The notes beneath the pieces are model-generated. The model had not been told where the DNA came from and did no database searches. It saw only the letters and a program-made list of their open reading frames with translations. The translations under genes and the position numbers were made by a program. Below, one piece after another: positions 12,535-21,484 of a DNA stretch of 64,000 nucleotides. Within the stretch, counting starts at the first letter, position 1, and the number at the start of each line of letters is the position of its first letter. The stretch is from CAWFPR01 sp963817635 (lineage in GTDB: Bacteria; Acidobacteriota; Vicinamibacteria; Vicinamibacterales; 2-12-FULL-66-21), in NCBI GenBank assembly GCA_963817635.1, contig CAWFPR010000017.1, positions 1-64,000 of the forward strand, given 5' to 3'.

Positions 12535-14982
12535 CTACCTGCTCATCGCTCCCCGCACGGCATCGATCAGTTGAGGCGAGCCCTTGAACATCTCGACGGG
12601 GAAGCGCCGATAGCTGACCATTGAGTTGTAGATCGCTCCGCCTTCATACAGGTTCGCGCCCATGCCCGCCATGTACTGCAGTCGCAGGTTGCGATCGCGG
12701 TTGATCTGCGCGTGGTTCACCCAGCCCACGAGATCCTCGGCGCGGCCGCCATAGGTGCCGATGAGATCGATCGGGCCGTCGAAGCCGACCTGGCGCAATG
12801 CCTCGTAGACCCGTGCGTAGTCGGGGCGCTCGATCCGGGCCGCCAGGGCGTCGAGGTCGATGATCAGCGGTTCCATCTGGCCCAGCAGCACGAGATCGTA
12901 GCCCTCGCCGTTGTTCAGGTTGGCCCAGATGGTCCCGTGCGGAAACGCATCGAAGAACGTGGCAATCTCGCTCTTCACGACGTCCAGGTCACTCTCGTAC
13001 AGCGGCACCCACTGCGTGACGAGCCCGCCCGGGTTGAGGTGGCGCTTCACCAGCTCGAAGTACTCCTTCGTGTAGAGCGTGGCCGCGCCCTTCACCCACG
13101 GGTGGATGGGATCCGACGTGATGATGTCGAACTTCTCCGGCGTCGTGAGCACGAAGTGCCGCGCGTCGTCGTAGAACACCTGCACGCGCGGATCCTGGAG
13201 GACGTGGAAGTTTTCCTCCGCGAAATACGGCGCGACATGCTCGGGGATGAGCGGCTCGATCTCGCAGATGACGAGCCGCTGGAGCTCCGGGTAGGGAATG
13301 AACGAGCCGGCCGTGACGCCGGCGCCGAAGCCGACCACCAGCACCGACCGGGGCGAAGGGTGGAACAGCGCCGGGATGTTGCCGAGCATGCGCTGGAGGC
13401 GCATGTCCTGCGGCTCGCTCGACGCCTCGACCTTGCCGCTCACATGGAAGTTCCTGATGCCGCCGCCCAGATCCGAGACGGCGATGGACGAGTTCATGCC
13501 CTCGCCGACGTAGAGGTATGAAATCATCTCGGTCAGCCGCGTGGGGAGGTATCGTCCATACGCGATGAGCCCGGCCGGGATGCCGGGTACCAGGCGATAG
13601 AGCAGCACGACCACCGCCAGCGCCAGCGGCAGCCACAGCTCGCGAACGATGAACGGTACGCGCGAACGGGAGGGCTGGCCGCCAGCCTCGGCCGATCCCC
13701 ACAGGAGTGGCGCCATCGCGAAAATCGCCGCCGCCGCCGCGATCGCAATCAGGAGCTTCTGAGCCGCCTGGGTGCCGCCGTCGGGGATGACAATGAGGCT
13801 GAACCCGACCGCGCCGGCAATCGCGCCGACAGTATTGGCCGCGTAGACTCCGCCGACCAGGCGCCCGGGATCCTGACCGCGCGAGGCTGCCGCGGCGAGC
13901 GCCAGCGGAAAGCTCGCGCCCCAGAGCAGCGTGGCCGGCAGAATCGACCACATGCAGCGCAGGATGTCGATCTGGAAGATGAACCACGGGCTCGTCGAGA
14001 GCGACGGGTTGATCGGCCAGTAGGGAACCGAACTGGCGAGCATCCAGGCGGTCCAGGCGATTGCCGCCGTCAGCAGCCACTGGCAGACGCCGAGCGCCAC
14101 GCGCGGCCGGGCCGTGCCGCGCGCAATCGCGGCACCGGCGCTGCTCCCGATGCCCAGTCCTGTCAGGAATACTGCCAGGATGATCGAGAAAGTATAGACG
14201 GTGGCGCCGAGGATCAGCGAGAGGATGCGCGTCCAGACGACCTCGGCGCCGAGCGCGGTGAGCCCGGAGAGCGCGATGGCGACATACACGCTCCACGCGC
14301 CTGTCGCCTTCTCGATCCGTTCGACCCTGGCGGGCGCTGGTTCCTCCACGTACGGTGTCACGGCCGACAGCCGCGCCGCCAGGGAGGCAATCAGGAAGTT
14401 GATCGACACGGCGACGAACGTCGCCGTCGTCATGTCGTGGACGCGCAGCAGGTAGAAGCCCGCCAGCAGGCACCCGAACACCGCGCCGGCGATGTTGCCG
14501 CCGTAGAAGAACCCGAGCCACGAGATCCCCTCGCGCGTGGTCGCGACCCAGCGGGCGATGGCCGGGAGCGTCGCTCCCATCAGCATGGTCGGCGGCAGCA
14601 GGCAGATTGCGCAGAGCAGCCCGCGCAACAGAATTCCGGCCAATCCGTGGCCGGCGGTCGCCGAATAGAGGCCGCCGACATACGGCATCAGGAACAGCAC
14701 GAGAATCGCCACCAGGCCGATGCCGAACTCGAGCTGGGCGTAGACCCGCAACGGATGGCGCCCACGCGGTATCACCCGCGGGAGCAGCAGGCTCCCGAGG
14801 CACATGCCCCCCATGAACGTGCCCAGAAGCGCGGCCAGCGACACGGCCGACGACCCGAGCACGAGCTGGAGGAGCTGGAGCCAGACGATTTCGTAGATCA
14901 GCGCGGCGCAGCCGCTGCCCACGAAGAGCAACAGCAGAACAGGCAGCAGCGGACGGCCGGCGGTGGTGTTTGGTGAAGTCAT
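12535..14982 (-). CDS. Fused MFS-type transporter / spermidine synthase-like protein
   Basis: Integral membrane protein of 815 residues. The N-terminal two thirds contains many hydrophobic spans in two transporter-like halves, beginning PVLLLLFVGSGCAALIYEIVW, a typical start for the fused MFS/spermidine synthase family. The C-terminal third (about residues 500-720) is a Rossmann methyltransferase-like spermidine synthase fold with the SAM/dcSAM loop VLVVGFGAGVTAG, an acidic residue in ICEIEPL and the segment YDDARHF. The biochemical role of such fusions is not settled. Its stop codon lies at the edge of the palindrome array and its start faces a short tandem repeat. It may be transcribed after selA, with the repeat between them. 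Confidence 0.8.
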   Translation of the reverse strand: MTSPNTTAGRPLLPVLLLLFVGSGCAALIYEIVWLQLLQLVLGSSAVSLAALLGTFMGGMCLGSLLLPRVIPRGRHPLRVYAQLEFGIGLVAILVLFLMPYVGGLYSATAGHGLAGILLRGLLCAICLLPPTMLMGATLPAIARWVATTREGISWLGFFYGGNIAGAVFGCLLAGFYLLRVHDMTTATFVAVSINFLIASLAARLSAVTPYVEEPAPARVERIEKATGAWSVYVAIALSGLTALGAEVVWTRILSLILGATVYTFSIILAVFLTGLGIGSSAGAAIARGTARPRVALGVCQWLLTAAIAWTAWMLASSVPYWPINPSLSTSPWFIFQIDILRCMWSILPATLLWGASFPLALAAAASRGQDPGRLVGGVYAANTVGAIAGAVGFSLIVIPDGGTQAAQKLLIAIAAAAAIFAMAPLLWGSAEAGGQPSRSRVPFIVRELWLPLALAVVVLLYRLVPGIPAGLIAYGRYLPTRLTEMISYLYVGEGMNSSIAVSDLGGGIRNFHVSGKVEASSEPQDMRLQRMLGNIPALFHPSPRSVLVVGFGAGVTAGSFIPYPELQRLVICEIEPLIPEHVAPYFAEENFHVLQDPRVQVFYDDARHFVLTTPEKFDIITSDPIHPWVKGAATLYTKEYFELVKRHLNPGGLVTQWVPLYESDLDVVKSEIATFFDAFPHGTIWANLNNGEGYDLVLLGQMEPLIIDLDALAARIERPDYARVYEALRQVGFDGPIDLIGTYGGRAEDLVGWVNHAQINRDRNLRLQYMAGMGANLYEGGAIYNSMVSYRRFPVEMFKGSPQLIDAVRGAMSR

Positions 14983-14984
14983 CT

Positions 14985-15118
14985 CAGAGGGCTCAGGGGC
15001 TCAAAGGCTCAAGGCTCAGGGGGCTCAGGGCTCAAGGGCTCAGGGCTCAAGGCTCAGGGCTCAGGGGCTCAGGGCTCAGGGGCTCAAGGCTCAAGGCTCA
15101 GGGCTCAGGGCTCAGGGA
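14985..15118. repeat. GGCTCAG minisatellite
   Basis: About 17 imperfect copies of a 7-8 base word (GGCTCAG, GGCTCAA) fill the gap between the MFS/spermidine synthase gene and selA. The repeat extends into selA: the final residues of SelA (SLSPEP and stop) are read from repeat sequence. Confidence 0.85.
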
Positions 15119-16459
15119 AAGAGCGGCTTTCATGTGGCGCACCAGTTCCAGATCGTCTGCGGCCTCGACGGTTCGGAGGTCGAACAGCAGCCGGCCGTTT
15201 TCGATACGTGCGATGACCGGCGTGTCGGACGCCCGCAGGCGGGCCTCGATCTCCGTCACGGACGGCGTCGCGCTCTCGATCGCCACGAGCCTCGTCGGCA
15301 GCGCCGAGCCCGGTGCGCTTCCTCCGCCGATCGTTGAGAAGCCGTCCACAACGGTCCCCGACCCCAGCGCCTCGACGACGGCCGTGGCGCGCCGATCGAT
15401 TTCGTCGAGCGCCATCGCGATCATCCGTGTGACCGGCACGGTGCGATCCGCGCGCCCGGCGGCGTGTTCCTCGAGCGTCGCTTCGAGCGCCGCGTAGGTG
15501 AGCTTGTCCACGCGCAGGGCGCGCATGAGCGGATGGGCGCGCACGGCCGAAACCACGCCGGCCGTTCCGGCGATGATGCCGGCCTGCGGCCCGCCCAGGA
15601 GCTTGTCGCCGCTGAACATCACGGCAGCCGCGCCGGCGGCGAGGCTCGCCGGGACCGACGGCTCGTCGCGGAGCGCCGGCGGGCCGCCGCCGAGATGACC
15701 GCTGCCGAGATCCTCCACCACCGGCACATTGAACCGCGCGCCGAGCGCGGCCAGGTCCTGGAGCGACGGGCGTTCGGTGAATCCCTGGATCGTGAAGTTC
15801 GACGGATGGACACGCAGGATGAGCGCTGTCCGCTCCCCGATCGCGGCCCCGTAGTCGGCCGTCCGGGTGCGGTTGGTCGTGCCGACTTCCCGGAGGATCG
15901 CGCCCGACTGCGCCATCACGTCCGGCACCCGGAACCCTCCGCCGATTTCCACGAGTTCTCCGCGGGAGATGATGACTTCGCGGCCCGCCGCGAGCGCCGC
16001 GAGGACAATCATCGTCGCCGCGGCATTGTTGTTCACGACGACGGCCGCTTCGGCGCCCGAGAGGCGGCAGAGGAGCCGCTCGGCGTGCGTATCGCGCCGG
16101 CCGCGGGTGCCGGCCTCGAGGTCGTACTCGAGATTGGTGTAGCCGGTGCCCAGCAGTGCCGCGCGCGCGGCGGCCGCGGCGGCGAGCGGCGCCCGCCCGA
16201 GGTTCGTGTGCACGACGACCCCCGTCGCGTTGAGGACACGACGCAGGGAAGGGCGGCCGGAACGGTCCAGCCGCGCGGCAACGGCCTCTTCGATGGCCGC
16301 TCCCACGTCGGCCGGAGGCGAGTCGACGGCGGCGCGCTCCCGCAGCGCGGCCGCCTCGGCGCGCAGGGCCTCGACGAGAGCGGCGCGCCCGTGCCGCGCC
16401 TCGAGGGCCCGCATTCGGGCGCGCTGCCGCAACTGCTCGATGGAGGGAATGGTTCGCAC
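15098..16459 (-). CDS. selA: L-seryl-tRNA(Sec) selenium transferase
   Basis: PLP enzyme that converts seryl-tRNA(Sec) to selenocysteinyl-tRNA using selenophosphate. It has 453 residues from a GTG at 16459, which gives the usual SelA start (RTIPSIEQLRQRARM); an upstream extension of the frame is not family-like. It carries LNATGVVVHTNLGRAPL, the GTRGRRDTHAE region and FSGDKLLGGPQAG with the PLP lysine. Its presence implies selenoprotein synthesis, but selB, selC, selD and selenoprotein genes are not in this window. The C-terminus runs into a minisatellite, so its exact end may vary between strains. It is divergent from the next gene with 66 bases between them. Confidence 0.93.
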   Translation of the reverse strand: MRTIPSIEQLRQRARMRALEARHGRAALVEALRAEAAALRERAAVDSPPADVGAAIEEAVAARLDRSGRPSLRRVLNATGVVVHTNLGRAPLAAAAAARAALLGTGYTNLEYDLEAGTRGRRDTHAERLLCRLSGAEAAVVVNNNAAATMIVLAALAAGREVIISRGELVEIGGGFRVPDVMAQSGAILREVGTTNRTRTADYGAAIGERTALILRVHPSNFTIQGFTERPSLQDLAALGARFNVPVVEDLGSGHLGGGPPALRDEPSVPASLAAGAAAVMFSGDKLLGGPQAGIIAGTAGVVSAVRAHPLMRALRVDKLTYAALEATLEEHAAGRADRTVPVTRMIAMALDEIDRRATAVVEALGSGTVVDGFSTIGGGSAPGSALPTRLVAIESATPSVTEIEARLRASDTPVIARIENGRLLFDLRTVEAADDLELVRHMKAALSLSPEP

Positions 16460-16525
16460 GTGCGTATCGGGCCTGTTCCGGGATATTATCTCCTTTCCCC
16501 GCCGTCGCACGGCGGATCCCCGAGC

Positions 16526-16984
16526 ATGAAACCAGCCGACCGGCCGCGGCGCGAGCCCATCGACAATACCCCCCCGGACGTCCCGGTGCCGGACTACCGG
16601 CCCGTCGAGCGTTTCTGGCCGTATGTCGATCTGCCCGAGCAGCCCACGTCCGAAGAACTGGCCGCGCTCAATCCGGAGCTGTCGGAAGCGCTCTTCGGCA
16701 CGTCGCCGCTCCCGTTCTCGGTGTCGATCGAGTTCCCCCGTTTCGATGGGCCGGACTATTCGCGCGCCGTGGACATGGCCCGCGAGGCGTCGGACTACCG
16801 CGAAATCGGGTCGGGGACGCTGCTGCGCCATCGGGCGCGGTTCTATCCGGACGCGGCTCCCCGGATTCGCGATCTCTTCGACATCGTCGGCCGGTTCGAC
16901 GGGACCGACGTGCTGATCGACGATCGGCCGGTTCCCTACGCGCGCGAGCTGTGGTTGCCACTGCTCTGGTTCCTGATCCGGTGA
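16526..16984 (+). CDS. Uncharacterised 152-residue protein
   Basis: I do not recognise a named family. The protein is soluble and acidic, with a proline-rich N-terminus (PPDVPVPDYRPVERFWPYV), a central LPFSVSIEFPRFDGPDY segment and a hydrophobic C-terminus ELWLPLLWFLIR. The ATG at 16526 was chosen because the frame upstream lies antisense over selA. It ends within a few bases of the start of the next gene, so the two are probably co-transcribed. Codon use is like that of its neighbours. Confidence 0.65.
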   Translation: MKPADRPRREPIDNTPPDVPVPDYRPVERFWPYVDLPEQPTSEELAALNPELSEALFGTSPLPFSVSIEFPRFDGPDYSRAVDMAREASDYREIGSGTLLRHRARFYPDAAPRIRDLFDIVGRFDGTDVLIDDRPVPYARELWLPLLWFLIR

Positions 16985-16998
16985 TCGGCAGGCCTGCG

Positions 16999-17586
16999 AT
17001 GCCCGAACAATCAGAGGTCCAGCGCGACCTGCAGGTGCTCGCGACCGAGCTGAAACGGCTCGAGGCGGAGTACAACGGCTTCTTCGCCGGCCGGCTGCCT
17101 CGACCCCCGTGGGAGACGCGGGGGCGCGTCGAAGCGATCATCAAACGATGGGACCGCGGGCACATCGACACCTCGGTCGATCGCTTCCGGTTCCAGACGC
17201 TGCAGGCGCGCTTCGCCGCCTTCGTGGAACTCTGGGACCGCGGGCAGCGCGCGCGCGAGGAAGGGCGGCCCGGTCCGTTCGCCCAGCCGCCGGCGAAGCG
17301 CGCGCCTGGACGCCCGGAAGAGCCGGAAAGCACGGTCCTGCACGTGACGGCATTCCGCGATCCGATGCGGGAAATGGACAAGCTTCACGGCCTGTACAAT
17401 TCCCTGATGGACGCACGCCGCACAGCGGGCGACGACGTGGTGCCGTTTCACCGGTTCGCGGCGCTGGTGAAAGATCAGGTCGGGAAGCTGCGCGCCGCGG
17501 GCAATCCGGAGGTGGCGTTCCGCGTTGCGATGAAAGAGGGGAAGGTGAACTTTACCGTGCGGGGGATGAAGGGTGTCGATGAGTAG
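16999..17586 (+). CDS. MXAN_5187 C-terminal-domain-like protein
   Basis: Protein of 195 residues from the ATG at 16999; a GTG at 16981 would add six residues. It is basic and helical, with the segment LKRLEAEYNGFFAGRLPRP followed by RFRFQTLQARFAAFVELWDRG, which I associate with the C-terminal domain named after Myxococcus MXAN_5187. Function is unknown. The final part (GNPEVAFRVAMKEGKVNFT) resembles a small beta-rich tail. It follows the uncharacterised gene at 16526 directly and converges on the cold-shock gene with about 70 bases between them. The family assignment is from memory of sequence pattern only. Confidence 0.6.
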   Translation: MPEQSEVQRDLQVLATELKRLEAEYNGFFAGRLPRPPWETRGRVEAIIKRWDRGHIDTSVDRFRFQTLQARFAAFVELWDRGQRAREEGRPGPFAQPPAKRAPGRPEEPESTVLHVTAFRDPMREMDKLHGLYNSLMDARRTAGDDVVPFHRFAALVKDQVGKLRAAGNPEVAFRVAMKEGKVNFTVRGMKGVDE

Positions 17587-17655
17587 GGCGGCGGAACGAC
17601 CCGAAACCGGGAGGCCAGAGCGATTCGCCCCGGCGCTCCCGGCCCGGTTCAGAAT

Positions 17656-17862
17656 TTAGCTGGGCTTTGTCACGTTGCCGGCCTGTGGACCCTTCGGGCC
17701 GTCAACGATTTCGAATTCGACCGCCTGGCCTTCCTCGAGCGTCCGGAACCCGTTTCCCTGGACCGCCGAGAAGTGCACGAAGACGTCACTGCCGCCTTCG
17801 CGTTCGATGAAACCGTAGCCTTTGGCGTTGTTGAACCACTTGACCTTGCCTGTGATGCGCAT
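17656..17862 (-). CDS. Cold-shock domain protein (CspA family)
   Basis: Single-stranded nucleic-acid chaperone of 68 residues, the standard cold-shock domain length. It has the RNP1 motif KGYGFI and the RNP2 motif VFVHF. The ATG at 17862 is preceded by an AGGAAAA purine stretch. The leader upstream is unusual: a complete promoter and an intrinsic terminator lie 95-220 bases upstream on the same strand, so the gene either has a second promoter or is expressed by read-through of the terminator. It converges on the gene at 16999. Confidence 0.95.
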   Translation of the reverse strand: MRITGKVKWFNNAKGYGFIEREGGSDVFVHFSAVQGNGFRTLEEGQAVEFEIVDGPKGPQAGNVTKPS

Positions 17863-17956
17863 CGTACTTTTCCTGTCTTGCAATGCCGCGGCGCGTGCGC
17901 GCCGCTTGGATCCTGCCCGCTCCGACTACGCCCAGGGCACCCGATGGAGCGGACAT

Positions 17957-18046
17957 AAAAAAAGACCGCGAGTGCGCGGCCTCGGCTTTCGACGCTGGCC
18001 CACCCCGTTTTTGGCTTTCGCGATTCGGTGTGGTCTGCCAGACGCC
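17957..18046 (-). ncRNA. Candidate small RNA or attenuated cspA leader
   Basis: The minus strand has a good sigma-70 promoter at 18082-18053, a predicted start near 18046 and an intrinsic terminator at 17979-17957: stem CCGCG/CGCGG with CACT loop, then TC and seven Ts. The roughly 90-nt product can fold around CTGG...CCAG and CCACACC...GGGGTGG pairings. No reading frame in it is convincing. It lies between divergent purH and cspA, so it cannot be the terminator of an upstream minus-strand gene. I could not match it to a known RNA family by eye. Confidence 0.6.
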
Positions 18047-18052
18047 GGCGAC

Positions 18053-18082
18053 ATAGTAGCGGTCCTTCCGGGGCCCTGTCAA
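18053..18082 (-). promoter_or_regulatory. Sigma-70-type promoter for the small transcript/cspA
   Basis: On the minus strand, TTGACA (18082-18077) and TACTAT (18058-18053) are separated by 18 bases. The -35 box is a perfect match and the -10 box matches at five of six positions. It points towards the terminated 90-nt unit and cspA. Confidence 0.7.
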
Positions 18083-18096
18083 GAAAATCACGCGAT

Positions 18097-19707
18097 ATGC
18101 GAGCAATTCTAAGTGTTTCGGATAAATCTGGTCTGGTCGAGCTGGCGCGTGGGCTGGCCGGCCGCGGCGTGGAGATCATCTCGACCGGCGGCACCGCGAA
18201 GGTGATCTCCGGCGCGGGTATTCCGGTGACGAACGTCTCCGAGGTCACCGGGTTTCCCGAGATGATGGACGGCCGCCTGAAGACGCTGCACCCGGCGATG
18301 TTCGGCGGCATTCTGGCCAGGCGCAACCGACCTGACGACCTGGAGGCCATCGGGTCGCAGGGCATTCGCCCCATCGACATCGTCGTCGTCAACCTCTACC
18401 CGTTCGGCGCCGCGGCCGAAAATCCCGACACGCCGTTCGATGCGCTCGTCGAGGAGATCGACATCGGCGGTCCGAGCCTGGTGCGCGCCGCTGCCAAGAA
18501 CTTCCGGGACGTCCTCGTGGTCGTCAATCCGGCGGACTATCCGGCGCTGCTCGGGGAGCTGGGGCGCGAGGGCGGCCCTTCGATCGACTTTCGCTTCGGC
18601 CTGATGACGAAGGCCTTCCTCCACACGGCGCAATACGACGGCATGATCGCCATGACGCTCGCGCACGTGCACGTGGCGGGCGGAGCGATGCGCCGCCGGG
18701 CGGCCGCGGGCCCCGCCATGAGCCACCCGCCGCCGCGTCCGCTCCGCTACGGCGAGAATCCGCACCAGAAGGCGACCTGGAGCGCAATGCCGGAGGTTTC
18801 GGGTCGCACGTGGGAGGTGCACCAGGGCAAGGAACTGTCCTACACCAATCTGCTCGACCTCGACGCCGCGCTCCGCATCGCGCTGGAATTCACCGAGCCG
18901 GCCGGCGTGGTGATCAAGCACACGAACCCGTGCGGCGTGGCCACGGGTGCGACGATCGATGCCGCCTATGTCGGTGCCCGCGAGGCGGACCCGCTGTCCG
19001 CGTTCGGCGGGATCGTCGGGTTGAACCGTCCCATCGACGCCGCCACCGCGAAGGCGCTGACCTCGACGTTCATCGAGGCGGTCATCGCGCCGTCCATCGA
19101 CGACGAGGCGCGGCCCGTGCTGGCAGCGAAGCAGAACCTGCGCGTGGTGACGACGGATTTCGCGAAAGCCTACGAGCCCTTCATGGGGCAGCAGCCCGCC
19201 GACACCCGCTCGTTCCTCGGCGGGCTCCTGGTGCAGGAGTCGGACCGGGTCTCGGAAGCGCGCGATCCGTGGCCGCCGGCGCCGGCCGGGCCCGAATCGG
19301 CGGCGGCGGATCAGGGCCCCGCGATCCGTGTGGTCACGAAGCGCCAGCCCACGGAAGAAGAGTGGACCGCGCTGCGCTTTGCGTGGCGTGTGTGCGCGCA
19401 CGTGAAATCGAACGCGGTGATCTTCACGGCGGCGGACCGCACACTCGCGGTGGGCGCCGGTCAGATGAGCCGCGTCGATGCGGTGAAGGTGGCGGTGCTG
19501 AAGGCGGCGCCGGGCTCGCTCGCCGGCTCGGTCGCGGCGTCGGATGCCTTCTTTCCCTTCCGCGACGGTCTCGATGCGCTCGCCGAGGCTGGCGCGACGG
19601 CGGTGGTGCAGCCCGGCGGCTCGGTTCGGGACGCCGAGGTGATTGCCGCAGCCGACGAGCGAGGCCTCGCGATGGTCTTCACGGGGCGCCGGCACTTCAG
19701 GCATTGA
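18097..19707 (+). CDS. purH: Bifunctional AICAR transformylase / IMP cyclohydrolase
   Basis: Catalyses the last two steps of IMP synthesis. It has 536 residues from ATG 18097. The N-terminal MGS-like IMP cyclohydrolase domain includes ISTGGTAK, DGRLKTLHP and VVNLYPF. The AICAR transformylase domain includes RYGENPHQ, the catalytic KHTNPCG and SAFGGI. A run rich in Pro and Ala near residues 385-410 looks like a linker expansion. The stop codon overlaps the start of the next gene (TGATGA). The region upstream is shared with the divergent small-RNA/cspA unit. Confidence 0.97.
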   Translation: MRAILSVSDKSGLVELARGLAGRGVEIISTGGTAKVISGAGIPVTNVSEVTGFPEMMDGRLKTLHPAMFGGILARRNRPDDLEAIGSQGIRPIDIVVVNLYPFGAAAENPDTPFDALVEEIDIGGPSLVRAAAKNFRDVLVVVNPADYPALLGELGREGGPSIDFRFGLMTKAFLHTAQYDGMIAMTLAHVHVAGGAMRRRAAAGPAMSHPPPRPLRYGENPHQKATWSAMPEVSGRTWEVHQGKELSYTNLLDLDAALRIALEFTEPAGVVIKHTNPCGVATGATIDAAYVGAREADPLSAFGGIVGLNRPIDAATAKALTSTFIEAVIAPSIDDEARPVLAAKQNLRVVTTDFAKAYEPFMGQQPADTRSFLGGLLVQESDRVSEARDPWPPAPAGPESAAADQGPAIRVVTKRQPTEEEWTALRFAWRVCAHVKSNAVIFTAADRTLAVGAGQMSRVDAVKVAVLKAAPGSLAGSVAASDAFFPFRDGLDALAEAGATAVVQPGGSVRDAEVIAAADERGLAMVFTGRRHFRH

Positions 19708-21407
19708 TGACGTCAGCGTTCTCCAGGCGCGCCGCGCTCGTGCTGCTGCTCGTGCTGGCGGCCTGCCCGTACTTCATCGATCTCGGGGGCTCGTCGATCT
19801 GGGACGCGAACGAGGCGTACTACGTCGAAACGCCCCGCGAGATGCTGGAGCGTGGCGACCTCATCGCCCCCACGTTCAACTACGAGCCGCGCTTCAACAA
19901 GCCGGTCCTGAGCTACTGGATCGTCGCAGGCTTCTACCGGATCTTCGGCGTCTCGGTCGGCGTGCAGCGGCTGCCCATCGCGATGGCCGCCATCGTCATG
20001 ATCTTCACCGCGTTCTTCCTGGCGCGGGCGGCGTCGGACCTGCCCGGTCCAGGTCCGGCATCGCGCGCGGGCGAGGCCGCGCTCTGGGCGGCGCTCGGGC
20101 TCGCGATCACGCCGCGCCTCCTCATGTTCTCGCGGCGGATCTTCATCGACGTCTACATTTCGATGTTCATGGGGCTCACGCTCCTGTGCTTCGCGCTCGC
20201 GGAACGGTACCCGGCGCGGCGGCGTACGTTCCTCGTCCTGATGTACGTCACGGTCGGCCTCGGCACCTTGACGAAGGGGCCGGTCGCGATCGCGCTTCCC
20301 GGCCTCGTCTTCGGTCTCTACCTCGTGCTGCACGGCGAACTGAAGCGCGTGCGCGAGATGATGATCCCGGTGGGGACGCTGATTGTCCTCGCGATCGTCG
20401 TGCCCTGGTATGCGGCGCTCTATCATCGCTCCGGGTGGACCTACATCACGTCGTTCTTCATCGGAGAGAACGTGGCCCGGTTCACCGAAGGGGTCGGCGT
20501 ACGCCCGAGCCGCGGACCGTCGTACTACCTGCCGGTCGTGTTCAGCGATTCCTTCCCGTGGTCGTTGTGCCTGATCGGGGCGGCTGGCATGTGGTTCTCG
20601 GACCGCCGTCTGGCTGTCCAGGCGCTCGGGCCCGAGTATCTGGCGCGGCGCCTCCGGACGCTGCTGTGGCTGTGGATCCTCGCGATCGTCGCCTTCTTCA
20701 CGCTCTCGGCGGCCAAGCAGGATCTCTACATCTTCCCGATCGTCCCGGCCGTCGCCGCGCTGGCGGGCATCTTCATCGCGCGCCGCACGCAGGAGCGCGA
20801 CGCCGGGTGGGCGCTGCGTGCCACGCTCGCCGTCGCGGGACTGTTGCTGGCGGCCGCCGGCGTCGGGACGCTCTACATCTTCCGCGCAGCCGGCAACGTG
20901 TATGCGCTCGACGGCGCCGGCACGGTCGGCCTCGTCGGAGCGCTCGGCGGCGCGGTCACGCTCGCACTGGCGATGTCGAGGCGTTCGCGCGAGGCGCTCC
21001 TCGCGCTGGCGTTCGCCATGATCGTCCTGAACTGGACGTTCGTCCTGCAGGTGCTTCCGAGCTTCGAACGGTACAAGCCGGTGCCACGGCTGAGCGCCGC
21101 GATCGCCCAGCGCGCGAAGCCAGGGGACGAGATCGTGCACTACAACGTCGCCCTGCCGAGCATGGTGTACTACCTCGAACGCCACATCGACGTGCTGTTC
21201 GACCGGGAACCGTTCCTCCAGACGCTGCGGAGCGATCGGACCGTCTATGCGGTGCTCTCGGAGGGAGACTACGCGCAGCTCGAGCCGGCTATCGGCGTGC
21301 GCACGTGCGTGCTCGAGCGGTCGCCAACCGTGAACGTGAAGTTGAATGCCGTGCTTGCGAGAAGTCCGCTGCCGCAGGTGCTGCTGATTGCGAACCGCTG
21401 CGAATAG
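19707..21407 (+). CDS. GT39/ArnT-like membrane glycosyltransferase
   Basis: Polytopic inner-membrane enzyme of 566 residues, expected to transfer a sugar from a polyprenyl-phosphate donor to a periplasmic acceptor such as lipid A or protein. The acidic first-loop motif IWDANEAYYVETPREM resembles the catalytic DE-type loop of ArnT/PMT proteins, and about a dozen hydrophobic spans follow. The start codon ATG overlaps the purH stop, so the two are translationally linked. It is convergent with the heptose/O-antigen operon, which fits an envelope polysaccharide role. The exact donor and acceptor cannot be inferred. Confidence 0.85.
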   Translation: MTSAFSRRAALVLLLVLAACPYFIDLGGSSIWDANEAYYVETPREMLERGDLIAPTFNYEPRFNKPVLSYWIVAGFYRIFGVSVGVQRLPIAMAAIVMIFTAFFLARAASDLPGPGPASRAGEAALWAALGLAITPRLLMFSRRIFIDVYISMFMGLTLLCFALAERYPARRRTFLVLMYVTVGLGTLTKGPVAIALPGLVFGLYLVLHGELKRVREMMIPVGTLIVLAIVVPWYAALYHRSGWTYITSFFIGENVARFTEGVGVRPSRGPSYYLPVVFSDSFPWSLCLIGAAGMWFSDRRLAVQALGPEYLARRLRTLLWLWILAIVAFFTLSAAKQDLYIFPIVPAVAALAGIFIARRTQERDAGWALRATLAVAGLLLAAAGVGTLYIFRAAGNVYALDGAGTVGLVGALGGAVTLALAMSRRSREALLALAFAMIVLNWTFVLQVLPSFERYKPVPRLSAAIAQRAKPGDEIVHYNVALPSMVYYLERHIDVLFDREPFLQTLRSDRTVYAVLSEGDYAQLEPAIGVRTCVLERSPTVNVKLNAVLARSPLPQVLLIANRCE

Positions 21408-21410
21408 TCA

Positions 21411-21458
21411 CGCGGTCCGCGGTCCGCTGTTCGCTGTCCGCTGTCCGCGGTCCGCGGG
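21411..21458. repeat. CGGTCCGC/TGTCCGC simple repeat
   Basis: Six imperfect copies of a 7-10 base word between two convergent genes. It belongs to the same general class of short low-complexity repeats seen at 14985, 29434, 34994 and 51805. Confidence 0.7.
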
Positions 21459-21484
21459 AGCGTCAATGAGGAGAGCACTGGGGG

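Noticed and set aside
11692..12587. Overlapping ORFs in all frames of the palindrome array (peptides such as FVALRELRASSW and HEVHEEHEE-like words)
   Set aside because: They are translations of CACGAAG/CTTCGTG repeats, and frames on both strands are open only because the repeats lack stop codons.
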